A DNA stretch of 64,000 nucleotides, from the NCBI GenBank assembly GCA_013399855.1, contig VXAY01002912.1:695816-759815 (forward strand), in the 5' to 3' direction. Made by a program: the position numbers and the translations under genes. This DNA comes from Oxyruncus cristatus (Eukaryota; Chordata; Aves; Passeriformes; Cotingidae). Below, one piece after another: positions 51,276 to 63,958 of this stretch (within the stretch, counting starts at the first letter, position 1; every line of letters starts with the position of its first letter). The notes under the pieces are model-generated. The model made no database searches. It was given only the letters and a program-made list of their open reading frames with translations, and had not been told where the DNA came from.

Positions 51276-52219
51276 TTAACTTCCTTTGCTGTAAAACTCA
51301 ATCCTTTAATCCCCAAAGGGCAAAAGTAGGAATAACAACTCTCTATTTCACCTCTGTTCTAGGCTTCACCTCTTAGAAGAACTAAAAACCTCCACTCTTT
51401 ACCCAAGTCTTTTTTCTCACCCATAGATCCAGGTTTGTAGGTATGTGACTGTCTTACATTCCTCTCTGAACTGTCTCTGATGAGTTTTTATTCTTCCTTG
51501 ATGTATGATGTCAAAATCTGGAAAACGTACCTTGGCCAAAGAAGAGTTTCCCCATTATTTTACCGAAAAAGAAATCATAGCAAAGAGGTCACCTGAGATG
51601 TTTCAAGTCTCAAAAAAACCCTGTCTTCTCCAACAGATTTATGCTGAAGCTGCTTGGCACTTAACTTGATAAAGCTAACTTACCCTGTTTCTGAGGCTAC
51701 TATCATAATCAGTGAGTGGTCAAAATACTTGATTTTCCATATACTTTAGAAGTGACCCAATCTTGTACAGCCACTTACAAATGTGGAAGTGAGTTCTCAG
51801 ACTTCTAAAAACAATGAAAAAACCCAGAGATATTAAACAGTGACTGACAATTCATTGATCATTCCAGAATTAACACGGCTTTAATGGCACAGTTGAACCA
51901 CTTTTCACAAATCTCCACAGAAAAGAGACGTAGGTGAATTAAATGAAAACTGGGAAGCAGAAGTCCCAGAGGAATCTAAATACAAACACCAGAATGCATA
52001 CAGCTATGAGTGCAAGGACAGGATAGTTTCACCTGTCCTTAACAGTGGATGGACACAGGCAGGGGAGCCTGAAAGCGTTTTATAAAAGCGAGTTTTGGGT
52101 CAGCGAAAAGTGCTGTCTCTTAGTGGCACACTGTGATTATATCGTTACTTTGCCGAGACAGTGCCTTGATCCAATACCCCAGCACTTTAAGCTTGTGTGA
52201 CATTTACCTAAGCCTTTTT
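51276..52219. other. Non-coding stretch, no gene seen
   Basis: Unique AT-rich sequence between two CR1 copies. No open frame worth reporting. Confidence 0.55.
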
Positions 52220-52560
52220 GTATATCAATGTCTATAAATATCTGGCAGGAGGGTGTCAAGAGGACAGAGCCAGGCTCTTCTCAGTGCTGTTGAGCAATAG
52301 GACAAGAGGCAACGGGCAGAAACTGATGCACAGTAAGTTCCACCTGAACACGAGGAAGAGCTTCTTTACTGTGCAGGTGACCACACACTGGAACTGGTTG
52401 CCCAGAGAGGTTGTGGAGTCTCCTTCCCTGGAGATATTCAAGAACCATCTGGATGCAGTCCTGTGCAATGTGCTCTGAGATGACACTGCTGAAGCAGGGA
52501 GGTTGGACTAGATGACCCACTGTGGTCCCTTCCAACCTGACCCATTCTGTGATTCTGTGA
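52220..52560 (+). mobile_element. CR1 LINE 3' part, plus orientation, with ORF2 C-terminus
   Basis: The plus strand from TATCAATGTCTATAAATATC to CATTCTGTGATTCTGTGA is a CR1 3' end. An uninterrupted frame (52218-52478) translates to the ORF2 C-terminal segment: [62 protein letters not shown]. It still lacks stops through this stretch, so it may be one of the younger insertions here. It is 5'-truncated and not functional. Confidence 0.93.
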
Positions 52561-55500
52561 ACTGAGGATACTGATTTTATAATGAATGACCACGGGTTCA
52601 AAGATGCTGGTCATATATTTGTACGCTCATAACTTGTTTCTCCTCACCATACTGATTCCTGAAAAAGCCATGAACATTACTAGAGCACATTCATTCTCCT
52701 GAATTAATGCAAGCTCTGATTCAATAATGTATCTCTGCCTACCTATCCATATAAAGACTGATTCTTTCCGTAGGGCTTTTCAAACTTCAAAATAAAGTTA
52801 AGTAGGTGGTAGGTACTATGGCTGGTATGGCACCTAGAAAGAGGGGACATTCCAAAACAAATCACATTGCTTGAGGATTTTAAATTGAAAGTGAACCCAC
52901 AGAGAGTAATGGAAAGAATACATTTTCTCTAATTAAATTAGAGACATCAACCATTCAAGGGCCTGACCGTACTTCTGTAGTAACACTGACTCAACATTAA
53001 GCAAATGCTTATTGCTTCCGGCTTAAGTCAGCCCGGGATTGCTCTGTAAGTGTCTGTGCACTGATCCGTGGTGGTAGGTCACCTTCAGTAAATGAACAAA
53101 TGCATTTCAAAACAATTTGAACAAAGTACAAATTTTAGGTTGAGGTAGTGGTCATTCGATAATCTGAGTGCCTTAGTAAGCTAAGCTGAAGCACAGGAAG
53201 TTGTTTTGCGGATTTAAGAGGTCAGAGGGACAGATTTACTCTGTATACGTAGGAACAATCAAACCTCCATTCTCTCCTACAACCGGGATGAGACAAGAAA
53301 ATTCTGACACCTTACTGTTGAGCTACTTATCTGATGGCACCCTAAAAAAAGAAATGAATAGACTTATGAATCATAAAACGATACTAACTGCAGTGAATGA
53401 TGAAATTCATGACTCAGGCTACTAAGATTACCATGTTTCAAATTATACTACTTGCATTTCTTTTGTTTATTGCTTTGCAATATAATTTGTAGTTACCACC
53501 AATTAAATGTCATAAATGGAACTTTTAAAAGATAAAAAATTAATCATGATTTTGAGCCAAAAAGCAAATAAAAATGTCAAAAGTTTAACTTTATAAATGC
53601 CTTGAGGCATAGTATTAAGATATTAATACTATATGCTGGTCTGTCAGCATGCTCTGACAAGAAAGTTTTCAATACACTGAGTACTCAGTAAACCAAGTTC
53701 AGCATTTTGGCTTGTCTAACAGCACTAATAGGTTGTTTCCTGACACTGTGTTCTTGCAAAGGACTAAAATGGTAGCTTCTGGTAGAGTTAGGATCAAGAG
53801 GAGCTAATACTGCCACCCACACTTTGAAATAGTAGAGGCAGTACACTATCAAGTACTCTTCAGATGTACTGCTTAGAGCAAGTTTCAGTGCATGTTACTT
53901 AAGCTTCTTATCAAAACTTGACTTTTTTTTGGAGAGACTTTCACTGAAATAGAAGTACCCAGGAAGGAAAAACGTGCTCAAAAACCAAGTCGCTGGTATC
54001 CAATGGAGTTCCTCGAGTTCCCCACACCCTTTCTGTCTGCAGCAGTAGAAACAGGCTATAAAGAAGAGTGAGGTTTTTGATTCTATCTTTAAAGACTAGC
54101 TCTTCCCTAGTAAAACACTGGGACAGTCTGCAGCACACATGCAGACAAGGCTAGAAGACTATTAAGTTGGAGGAGAACAGGCCACTCCGTGACAAATCAC
54201 TACAACGTACCCAAACTATCGGTCTCTCAGTTTGTGCACTGTGACATTAGCAGTCATGTTACTTGCAGTGGCACCATGTATGGAATAACAGTGTCTCCAA
54301 GAGAACACCAGCACCAAACCATTCCAAACTCACTACAGTAGTGACATTTGTAGAGGCAGCATAAGGAATTAAGTACTGAAATACAAAGGCTGTCAAGTCA
54401 CAGCAACTGAACTATAAGGCCCAGATAGCAAAAGAGGTCCCAAAAACACAACAGCTTTGCAGATACATCACTGTAATAGAAGAAAGTCAAGCTCTAGTTA
54501 ACAAAATATTTCAAAAGCGTATTAGGAAAAAGCCATTAATGTAAACATACTGTTGTTCAACCACAAAAACTTTGAGATATTTCTGTCTTTCATGGGATGC
54601 ATTGGAAACTGTGGCCTTAACTGCTCTTGCAAGTCACAACCAGCCATTAAAAAGAGAGGCTGGCATTGCTTTTGTGAAATCATCATTTTGACAGTTATCT
54701 TAAATTAGAAGGAAGATAAGTTGCTTATGGAATAGAGCTGCATTTCCTAACAGCATCTTTCAACTTTAACCAAAGTTCTATGAGGAAAAAAAAAAAAAAA
54801 GTTTTTCAAATAACTTCCAATTCCAGCAGCCTTCACCTCCTGATATGGAGGTCAGTGGAGTATTCCCCCAGCTTTCATCACAGTAGTTGAACCAAAGCAT
54901 CTTCAATCTATTTGCTCCAAAGGAATTCTGCTAGTTTCTCTCCTGAGGAAGACTAAATCAATCCTGTAAACTGACATACTTGTACACAAAGAAATCCTCT
55001 GAGTTGTGCTGGCCATACACATTCACATTGCATGTGACTTTTTTGCTGCACAAGGCTTCTTGTGTGTTTGTTCAGTATTTTAGCAGGTAGGACTTGCACA
55101 GCTTGCAATTTACCACAGTTACACAAACACTGCATTAACATTTAAAGTATGCTAATTACCACTTTAAAATCCTTCTACAAAATTTCAAGACACTGGAAAA
55201 ATTTCAAGACTGTCTACTGGGTACATAACTCTTTATCTCCTAGAATTGTTCCTGTGTCTACTCTACTGTTGCCTTGGCACGGCAAGACTGGGGGAGCAGA
55301 CAATAACTTAATCCACCACAGGGTACACTAGGCAACACTATTAAGAACTTGAATTTCATGGATTTTCAGGTTCTGGTAACACCACAAGAGATTGTCTTTG
55401 AGGGCAACAGAGGAACTTTATTGCTAGAGTGAAAGAAGAAAAGTTCTCAAGAAGTTAGTTAGAAAGACAAGCTGCAGCAATGCATGGAGTGCTTGGGAAG

Positions 55501-57969
55501 TGCTGGAGTTCCCTCAGCCCTGGAACTAAGTACATGTAACCATGTAGTAATCATGAGGCTGCAACATGCACTTTTACAGCACAGGAGTCCTAGGCCACAT
55601 CTGGAGGAAGACAGAAGCAAAGACAGACCTGGCATAGGCAAAATCTGCTGTTGAGTCATCTAAAGGATTATAATCTTGCATCTTAAAGCCCCAAATACTC
55701 ACCATCTTCTTTCACTTCAAACAAGGACTCTTTCTCCAGAACCATCAAATCTGCCAGTACCCACTAAATTAATGCCAAGCAGTACAGCTCTTGGCTTTGC
55801 CAAAACACCAGGTCATGGAGTTGGAAAGGGAGATCATAAAGAAGCCAGAGGGCTGTTAAAATGACAAATTAAACTTGCAATACCATATTCAGAATAACAG
55901 AAAGTTCTAGTCCACACCGAGCTGGTCAAGTTGAGACAGAACAGATCCAGTCTGCTTGATTATGCTACCAATTGTTAATGTTGCAGGCAAGTTGAATAGC
56001 TGGAAGTTCACAGTGAAGAAAGGTGTGTCAGGGAGTTTTGGTAAGCTTTCCCATCTCTGCTATGCAGCAAGTAGAAGAGGGTCTCACCCACAGGCCTGAG
56101 GCAGCTAAATGGCTACTGGTAACAGAGCACGTAAAAAATGCAAATCAAGTCTTCACACAGCCGGTCAAATCTTGTTTCTCCCCGTGTATTAATAACACAG
56201 CTTACAGTTTTAACACAGAGATGCCAATCAAAAAGGATTCTAAAATACATTTTAGAAAAATCCAGTTCAAATGGTTTTAATTTACCCTTCCACATGGTGT
56301 GATCTTGGTATATTGCAGTCCCTGAACCTAAAGCTGCCAAAACCCAAATCCAGCACCTGAACCCTTGTGCTCTACCACACGTTGTAACAGCAGCTTTAGG
56401 ACAATTTGACAATTGTTTTTGGTCTATCTAGCTATAGTGTGCCAGCTGGGAAAAACACTTTCCAAGACAACTGCAGGAGCTGTGGCATGGTGCATTATCT
56501 TAGTGCCTGTGAGTATGCACCCAGAAATCTGAGGAAAGTTGTCATCAGCAGTTTTTAAATCACATGAATGAAGATCTGGCTCTCAAACATCCATCATGGT
56601 CTAGAAAGTCATCAACTTGCAAGCTACTCAGCTCCTGACTTGAAATCAGTTTCCTTACAAACTGAGGAAATGAAGTGACTGCAAATGAAATCAATCTTTG
56701 TTCATTTAGGGGAAGTTCTTGAGGCAGTTACCTATGAAGGAATATAATTCAATCTGCAGGCTATACAAACTTGCAGGAAAAAATTGTTAAAATACTACTG
56801 AGTGCTGATAAGTAGGACTCTACTAGCAGAGAGCTGCTTTGAAGTACAAAATACCACACCCACCCCGACCCTTTTCAAAACTACACAGGCACTGGTGTTA
56901 AATACCAAAGGAGTGAGCAGCAAACAACTTGGAAAGATGTAGTAATATTATTATGGATGTTAGGGTAAGCATGAAGGTTAAGAGGCAGTGAACAGAACAG
57001 CAGGAATCTCCAGAACTGAACGGAGATGCAGCATTCAGAACCAGAGGAGTAGTTCCCCCAGCTCCACCCAAACCATGGGGATAAGAAATGCCGACAATTT
57101 CCCAACCTGCTGAAAGATCTCCTCTTCCCAAAGAAGACCAGCCTTATACCAGGTCTGCAGCCTAGGTTAGGTAGAGGCAGAGGAAGCGGTTGCAGGTGCC
57201 TGAAGAGAGCATTTCCTCCTAGGTGCAGATCTGTAGCCTAAAAGGCAATGGTAGTAGCTGACTTGGGTATGACATCGTGAGCAAAAGCCAAGGCTGAAAC
57301 CAAGTCACAACTGGTGAACACCAGCGTTAGTGCAGAGAGAGCACAAATGTGAACCAGTAATGAAGGTAACAGCCCTCAGCACCTGGAGCTGGAACTGCTG
57401 GCTTACCATTAAAGGACATAAGAAGACATGAGTGTCTGGGGGCCATGACAGCAACTGAAGGCCTTGCTTCCCACCTGACAGGCCCCCACCTTCCTGGTCT
57501 CTGCGAGGACACTGCTCAAAGCTGCAGAATGCTGATACCAAGGAAGAGCGAGGCAAGTTTCCTTTGGGCGTCTTAGAAGAAGCAGCAAGTGAGAAAGGAG
57601 GCAGATGGTTCCTACAGGTTCATTTCAACCTCCTCTCTCTATCTCCAAGTACCCACCTTCCAGCCAGAAGAGAGGCAGTTTAAAGACATGTGTCTTGAAC
57701 TACACAGCAGGCAGTCCATTACCACAGATTAGTATTCAGCTTTGGCAACATGACCCTCAACCAACCTATTTTCTTAAGGCCTCTGGCAAGCAAGAAATGA
57801 AAAGAAAGCCAGAGCTACAAAATTACCATAGAAAATGTCAAAGTCGAAACAAACAGAACCAGTGACATTAAAACTGTAATCAGCATTTAATTTAAATAGA
57901 AAAGGCTCATACGTAACAAAAGATTTCATATTTCTTACAGCTTGTGAAGAGATTTTGAAGGGTCTGCAA
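52561..57969. other. Non-coding stretch, no gene seen
   Basis: About 5.4 kb without recognised genes or transposons. An A15 run is at 54786-54800. Segment 56880-57560 is somewhat GC-richer and open in several minus-strand frames at once. A plus-strand frame at 53201-53425 looks superficially protein-like but has no splice framing or identity. Confidence 0.45.
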
Positions 57970-57991
57970 TTTTTTTTTTTTTTTTTTTTTT
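57970..57991 (+). repeat. T22 homopolymer
   Basis: Run of 22 T. On the minus strand it is a genomic poly-A tract lying beyond the inferred 3' end of the minus-strand gene. No retroposed body was recognised next to it. Confidence 0.95.
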
Positions 57992-58339
57992 AAATCAAGC
58001 ATACACAGAGACTTCTGGTTTCAGAAAAACCAAGAAGGTTAACAATCTGGGGATTTAAGTACACTCTAGGTTGCACAGACTCTGGAGCAGGAAAACTGGG
58101 CAAAAATTTATTCTAACATATGTTACACAGCATGATAGAAACCCTCAGGTTAGTCTTCTAACCTCTCTTCAGTGTTTAACATTAATTAAAATTAAAGTAA
58201 ACATTTTATTAATGGTGAAAGACTGCAGTCAGTATTTGGAAAGCATTCCACAAAACTTCTAAACTGTTTGTATTCACAGACAAGGTATTATTCCTGTGTG
58301 ATTTCTGTAATAAAAATTTTAACTAAAACTTCTGTAAAA

Positions 58340-59634
58340 AAATACTTTTAACAACGGTTTTATTATCATTGGTTATACACATTAGAAAACCAAAAAAATA
58401 ATTATATTTAATGAAAAGAGGATGAAACATCTTACACGCTATTCCATATAAGAAATCTAATTTGTTTAAGATAGAAAACCAAGTCTAATATCAGAGGTGA
58501 ATCTGACAAGGTGGCATCTTCTATCCACTGTGGACTGTATTATTGTACCTGAGGACTCCCCAGTTCCCCTGGTGCTGCTGCTTGCCTATTACATGCTGCA
58601 TTTTTACATTCTTCATCCAACAACAAGCAGCTTCAGTAATTCCTCTGCAAAATAGTAGTCTGCGAACAGCGTTGTCCAAGAGCAACACCCAGAGGCAAAA
58701 TATACTGCTACAGCAACACTGTGCATTCTGACCTGTTTCTTTCTGAGGAGCATTGAAAACCTTCATAAAGATAAACAACAGTCTCCTGTAAAGATAAAGA
58801 GCTGACAAAACACTATAAAAAGTAATAACAAAATAAACAAGTTGTTGGAGGCAAACAAACCTGCTCGTGAAAATCACACCTTCATAGCTACTGCAAACAA
58901 CATCTGAGAACAGATGATACATACACATGCTGATGTTGAGCAAATAAGTAGTAGTTTTTGTTAATGTGTAAGTACAGCATTTTGGCTGGCAGCAGCACTG
59001 CAAAGGAGCAACTAGAAGGATGACTGCTCTCTAGAAAACCAATTCCATTTTTCAAAGGCAGAAAGACAGAAAGGAGGAAGGGTGCTCACCATTTCTTTCA
59101 CCAGTTCTCAAAGCAGTACATTGGGTTTTTTTCTTTAAATCCTGAAGGCAGTTGCTCTGGGAACAACTTGTCTATGCAATAACAACAAAACTCCAGCAGA
59201 AAAAGTAATACCCTAGAGCATCTTTAAGAAGAATAGGTAATCTGGAATCAGAGCATAAAGGGGAGAGAAAACTGGATACAAAAACAACTCACTAAAGCTT
59301 CATGTTAAAGATCTCTAGCATCTAACAAGACTAATCTCTATAAACTTAAAGCCTACATAGAAAAAAAGAAAAACGCTGACAAACTAAGAATACAATCAGA
59401 AACATCACACTTATCTCCCCAAACACTTAATTAGAATAAAATGTACTTAAAAGAAAGCACAGTGAAGGCTGTATAATCACAGAACATGATTGCACTTACC
59501 TAACCTTTTATATTTTGAGATTTTAGATCAGGTCAATGATTTCAAAACCAAACAAAGCAAGAAGTCTCAATCAAAGACCTGATGGAAAAGTTTCTCATCT
59601 ATTAAGCAGAGTTTGCTCCGTTCTCCCCAGTTGA
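58340..59634 (-). other. Probable 3' UTR of the minus-strand gene
   Basis: The sequence immediately downstream (leftward) of the TGA at 59635-59637 contains no further credible coding. The first AATAAA hexamer met on the minus strand is at 58359-58364 (TTTATT on the plus strand), followed by a T-rich stretch suited to cleavage-factor binding. That gives a 3' UTR of roughly 1.3 kb. A 160-codon minus-strand frame inside it (58521-59003) is cysteine- and leucine-rich and is taken as chance. Later AATAAA sites around 58206 and 58108 could be alternative ends. Extent is inference. Confidence 0.4.
58359..58364 (-). terminator. Candidate polyadenylation signal AATAAA
   Basis: Minus-strand AATAAA within ATAATAAAACCG, the first one downstream of the stop codon at 59635. 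A T-rich run follows about 20 bases further on. Two other minus-strand AATAAA hexamers lie further left. Confidence 0.35.
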
Positions 59635-59820
59635 TCACTTTTTTTTCCCCTCATCTGTTTTCTCAGAATCATGTTTTTCATGTGGCCCATACTCTTCACC
59701 TGGTTGCAGTAAAACTGGAATTGCATCAACTACAAGGATGCAATCATTCCTCAGCACCTGCTCAGGCATAAGTCTGTTACAGCAGAACAAATTCAAGAGA
59801 AGAGATTTAACTTTATCATC
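59635..59820 (-). CDS. Probable terminal coding exon, unrecognised protein
   Basis: On the minus strand a pyrimidine-rich acceptor (TTCTCCCTCTGTAG, plus-strand CTACAGAGGGAGAA at 59821 on) is followed by 61 open codons and TGA at 59635-59637. The frame closes at the acceptor's own TAG, so the open segment starts exactly at the splice site, in phase 0. The product begins DDKVKSLLLNLF, continues CCNRLMPEQVLRNDC, then ILVVDAIPVLLQPGEEYG, and ends in a charged tail EKHDSEKTDEGKKK. The first ~40 residues look like one or two amphipathic helices, compatible with the end of a helical-repeat (HEAT/ARM-like) domain. The tail looks disordered. I do not recognise the family and give no symbol. The upstream partner is probably 63959-64000. 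Against it: 61 codons alone could be chance in AT-rich DNA; the case rests on the acceptor, phase agreement and protein-like composition. Confidence 0.6.
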   Translation of the reverse strand, partial: DDKVKSLLLNLFCCNRLMPEQVLRNDCILVVDAIPVLLQPGEEYGPHEKHDSEKTDEGKKK

Positions 59821-62800
59821 CTACAGAGGGAGAAGGATTTCATCAGTAAGCAAAACAAACTCCATTACAAATTAAAACCAAGCATTTGATGAACACATCT
59901 TCTAAGTGCTTAGGGCTCAAAACCTTCACAAGATGTTGTGCCATAGCATTCCCAACAGACAGCAGCATTGACAGTCATAATGCTCATTAGCAACACAATA
60001 CAATCAAATGTTCAGCACTAGGTCTGCCAACCTGGTGCCAGCAGATTTCACAGAAAACATGAGGTTTTGAAATTTTGAAATATAAATTCACTGAACCACT
60101 ATAAATTACAGAAATACTCAAACTGGTCTTTCTACTGAGAAGGAACAAAGCAAGTGCCATTCACCTTCTATAACTTCATCTTTTAACTTTTGTCATAGTG
60201 TTTTATCCCTCTACAGGAGCAGAGGGGGAAAAGAAAACCGAAGTAATGGGCTCTAAATCAACAGCAACTATTCTGCTATTTACCCATCACTTACACTTAG
60301 GCTCTTTGGATTTATCAGAAGGGATTAGGTGCCTAAATACTTAGCACATTAACAGCACTAGGCTCCATAGGCAAAACACAAATCCACAGCTGCTACACAT
60401 ATGCATAAGCTTCAGCTGTTGAGGAAGAAAGAGAACACGCTGAATTTGGAGGAGGGGACTACAAGAAAGACAATCTCAAATTCTAATCTAGAGATCTAGA
60501 TTACTGAACCTCAACTGCAACAGAACCTTTCCATAGGAAGGCTTGCTTATTCACAGTCTCCAAGCCAGCAACTCCTCTGACCAGAGTCAATATTAACAGC
60601 AAAGCACAAGATACCTGTACACCTCTCACCTATCCCTCTTTCACCCAGACAGAAGAATCACTGTGATGCAAAGGAATGCACACAAGTAGTCAAAAACTTG
60701 AAGAGAGAAACAAGCAATTTCTAATTCTTTCACACTTCCAGAGTGACTCTGGAGAATTGGTCACTCCCCAAATAATCTGAAATCTGGGTTAAAAGATGGG
60801 ATAAGAAAACTGTTGATCTTGCAGGCATAAAAGGTTGTTCAATATTTGTAAAACATTTTAAATACTCGAAGGAAAAACTCTAGTTAAGGGGATGTGCAAT
60901 GAAATACAGGAGTGAACCATGACCACATACTTCCTCTGTAAAATAAAGTGAGGAAAATCTGAGCACTTGAAGAGCTTGAAAAGCTTTGTACTTGTGTATT
61001 TGCATTCAAGATACTGTCAAATCACTATCAACAATAAATATCCCCTTCTCACACTAAGGAAAGTGAAAATTGATTCCACAAGGAATACTGCTGTAGGACA
61101 ACATTTCATCTTGTTTACTCCATTTCATTTTGTTTGATCTTACTTTTTTTTTTTTAAATACACAAAACAGGATGCTGAAACACAATGAACATTGAAGGCT
61201 GATATAGCTAAATGAGTGGCTGCAAGATCTCTCCACTAAGCATTGCCTTTCCTCAACATTTACCTAACATTAATATCCCCGTTTTAAAGCTTTATGTTAT
61301 TTTCCTGTGGCAGTTCTGCATTTGTTGAAAAACAACAGAAATTTTACTAGTTGCAAGTGTGCAGTTCCTCTGGGCACGAGATTGAGATGGAAGGGAAGTT
61401 ATGGTCTGTCAAGAGCCTGCAGATGGGCATGGAGATTAATTCTGAATAAGCTGATTATAGATAAAGCACTTTAAAGCAAAATAGATTTTCCCCAAGAACT
61501 GGGACAAGGATTAACAGTCAGAGGTCTAAAAGATTCCCCAAGAAACAGCTGAAAGATATTTATCAGTACTACACTTCTTAGTAAAACCCTCATCTGTATT
61601 TCTGAGCAGTGCAGGCAACACAGATTGCTTACTGATGGACTTTAGTGGTGAGGCACGTGCATGCACACGCATGCTGGATGAATCCTTAAAAACAAAGTAA
61701 AAACCCAATGCTGCTTCTTTTCATCAGGAAAAAAAAAAGAATCCGAGAAATTTGCTCTTATTAAAAGCTGTAAAATTAATTCATCCCTGCTAAAAATAAT
61801 ATCAGCTAAATTAATTAATTGTTCTTGAAACAAAAACAGCTGTTTGCACTTCAGAAGGTACCTGTTACAGAAGAACACAGAAATACAACACCCTGAAACA
61901 GGCCATTTAAACTTTGATTTGTATCCTTCAGACTTTATTTGTAAAGCATTATCACAGCAGAAATTTTATGGAAAACAGAAGTGAACCAACTAGTTTTCAT
62001 GTCCCAAGACATCTTTCCTAATTCCTTGAATGATTAAGTTTGCCTTATACATGAAAGAAAGTTAGGGAGTTTTAGTATCTAAGGATTATTATGCTTAATC
62101 CTGAATGCTGCTCTGGACACATGGCTTTGTACAAATTTTGTGAAATACATTTAAAACCCTCTAGCTGGCTCTAATGTTCAGTCATGAAGTACTGAATTTT
62201 CTTTCCTATAGTATTGTGTATTTCATGAGATTCACTTAATTTTTAATTAAAAAAAAAAAATCAGGCAATGGTAATGAGCTGTAAGATGCACATTTACAGG
62301 ATCACCTCCCTGCTCAAATGCTGCATATGTTTTATTCTTCTGTTTTCTGTAGTAGTGTCCTATTGGAAACGATTTTGCAGAAGGATTTGGTAGACAGTCC
62401 TGCACATTATAGGTTATGTTTTCATCATGGGAGAACATTGTTGGAGTGAATTTTTTAAAAGACATATTGTAGAGGAGTCATCTAATAAAGAAAGATTATT
62501 TGCAGTACTGTGTAATACAGTGATAAACTACCCTGCCAGGACAATGGAGCCACTATAGCTGTGTTAGTCTGGTACTGTATCATCACAGTTGCTTAACCTA
62601 AACACAGTAAACAGGATACACTAAGCTCATAATGAGCACAACTCCAGTAATTTAACTCCATCTTAAACAGTCATCTCCATAAAGCCGGCAAATCATTAAT
62701 ATACAAGTATAACCAAGAAAGAGGGATTTATTATTTGGTCTTAATTCCTCGCCAGAAGACTGAAAGATTATGGGAATGACAGTTACACAAGAAAATAAAC

Positions 62801-63958
62801 CCAAGGAAATACGAGCACTCAAGTAAAATATGCACAGAGGTGAGGCTATAAAATTGGGTGCTCATCCAAGAGAAAGATAAGTTAGTGAAAGATCAACTTC
62901 AGAGTTGGAGAGGCAAGTTGTGAAGCATGAAGGTGCACAGATCTTAATCTCAGATAGTCACTGGGACACTGGAACAGGATAAGCTTCAAAAAAAGGGTCT
63001 GAAAATAGAGTTCAAGGGGAAAATAGTTGCTGGCGTAAGGTAAACAGAGATTAACAGTATTGAGAGTAGAAAGAATGAAAACAGCAACACAAATTTGTAT
63101 CATGCAGGGTTCACTTATACCTGTGCATTTGTTTCAGAGGTATAGGAAAACTTGTTTCACAAAAAAAAAAAAAGAAAAAAAAATCCAAAGAATAAATGGC
63201 ACAGTACAGTTTTTCAACTGCATTTAAGTGATTAAAATGGAATTTGGTGGTTTTATTAATGTTCAAGCACTGTGCAGTCATTATGTAGTAAGACAGATGA
63301 ACAAAGTCAACTTCCTGACTTCTGAAAAAATAGATTTCTAATTTAAACACCTCTTTTGAGGCTGAATCTCAGTGACTCCAAGTCTGTAACTTGGTGTCAT
63401 TCAATTAATGGTGAAGAAGTTTCTCCTTCTGAGGTCCGAGTTAAATATTCAGAAAACTCTGGGGCTTTCTACCTTCTCAGTCATCATTTTATTTGTCTAG
63501 AATTATGCAAATAGTCAATTAAGAACATTTCTCAACCCAGTACTTAAAATGAAATATTTGGCTTTACTATTTGATCAACCACTCCTAAACAAGAGCAGTC
63601 TTATCTTCCTCATATGCCAACTGACACACCATGGCAACCACATCTACCTCAGGTGTTCCATCTTCTTATATGCCAAACTCCTGATTTTGAAAGCAAAGCC
63701 GTAATAACACTGGTGGGTTTTTTTTCCCTTTAGTTAGGAAAACCAAACATCAGTCAAGGAGATTCACAGGTTTCAAATGAAAATGGATTAATACAATAAA
63801 ATGGCAAGGAAGATTCTTTTCTAATTTTAAAGTAGGATAAAACATGCAAGGCGTTCAGGTTTCCCTTACACAGAAACAAGAGGAAAAAATACTATGAGAA
63901 GGAACTTTCAGAGTTCAAAAGAAATACAAATTTAAAAATAAGACTCAAAAGTACATAC
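59821..63958 (-). other. Probable intron of the minus-strand gene
   Basis: Lies between the donor at 63958 and the acceptor at 59821. I looked for further minus-strand exons and found none I can support. Some acceptor-like tracts exist (for example at 60211-60236) but the frames after them close quickly. A-rich runs sit at 61144-61155 (T on plus), 61731-61738 and 63161-63183. A 20-bp near-palindrome is at 60484-60503. Small cassette exons cannot be ruled out. Confidence 0.4.
60484..60503. repeat. 20-bp interrupted palindrome
   Basis: TAATCTAGA and its exact reverse complement TCTAGATTA are separated by two bases. No function inferred. Confidence 0.9.

Noticed and set aside
53201..53425. 74-codon plus-strand frame that reads like protein
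   Set aside because: No start context, splice sites or family likeness; indistinguishable from chance.
58521..59003. 160-codon minus-strand frame
   Set aside because: Lies downstream of the stop of the probable terminal exon. Cys/Leu/Phe-rich composition without any recognisable motif; better explained as 3' UTR.
60195..60236. Excellent minus-strand acceptor (CCCCCTCTGCTCCTGTAG)
   Set aside because: All three frames after it hit stops within nine codons and no convincing donor follows, so a coding exon is not supported. A non-coding or poison exon remains possible.
60890..60960. Second minus-strand acceptor (CACTTTATTTTACAG) followed by about 25 open codons
   Set aside because: No good donor before the stop and no phase link to the flanking exons.
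62247..62465. 72-codon minus-strand frame with protein-like composition
   Set aside because: A possible GTGATC donor exists, but the acceptor side lacks a pyrimidine tract and an in-frame TGA lies just upstream.
63760..63868. Minus-strand segment open for ~36 codons after a pyrimidine tract ending TGTGTAAG
   Set aside because: The donor is weak and its phase would break the join to the terminal exon.
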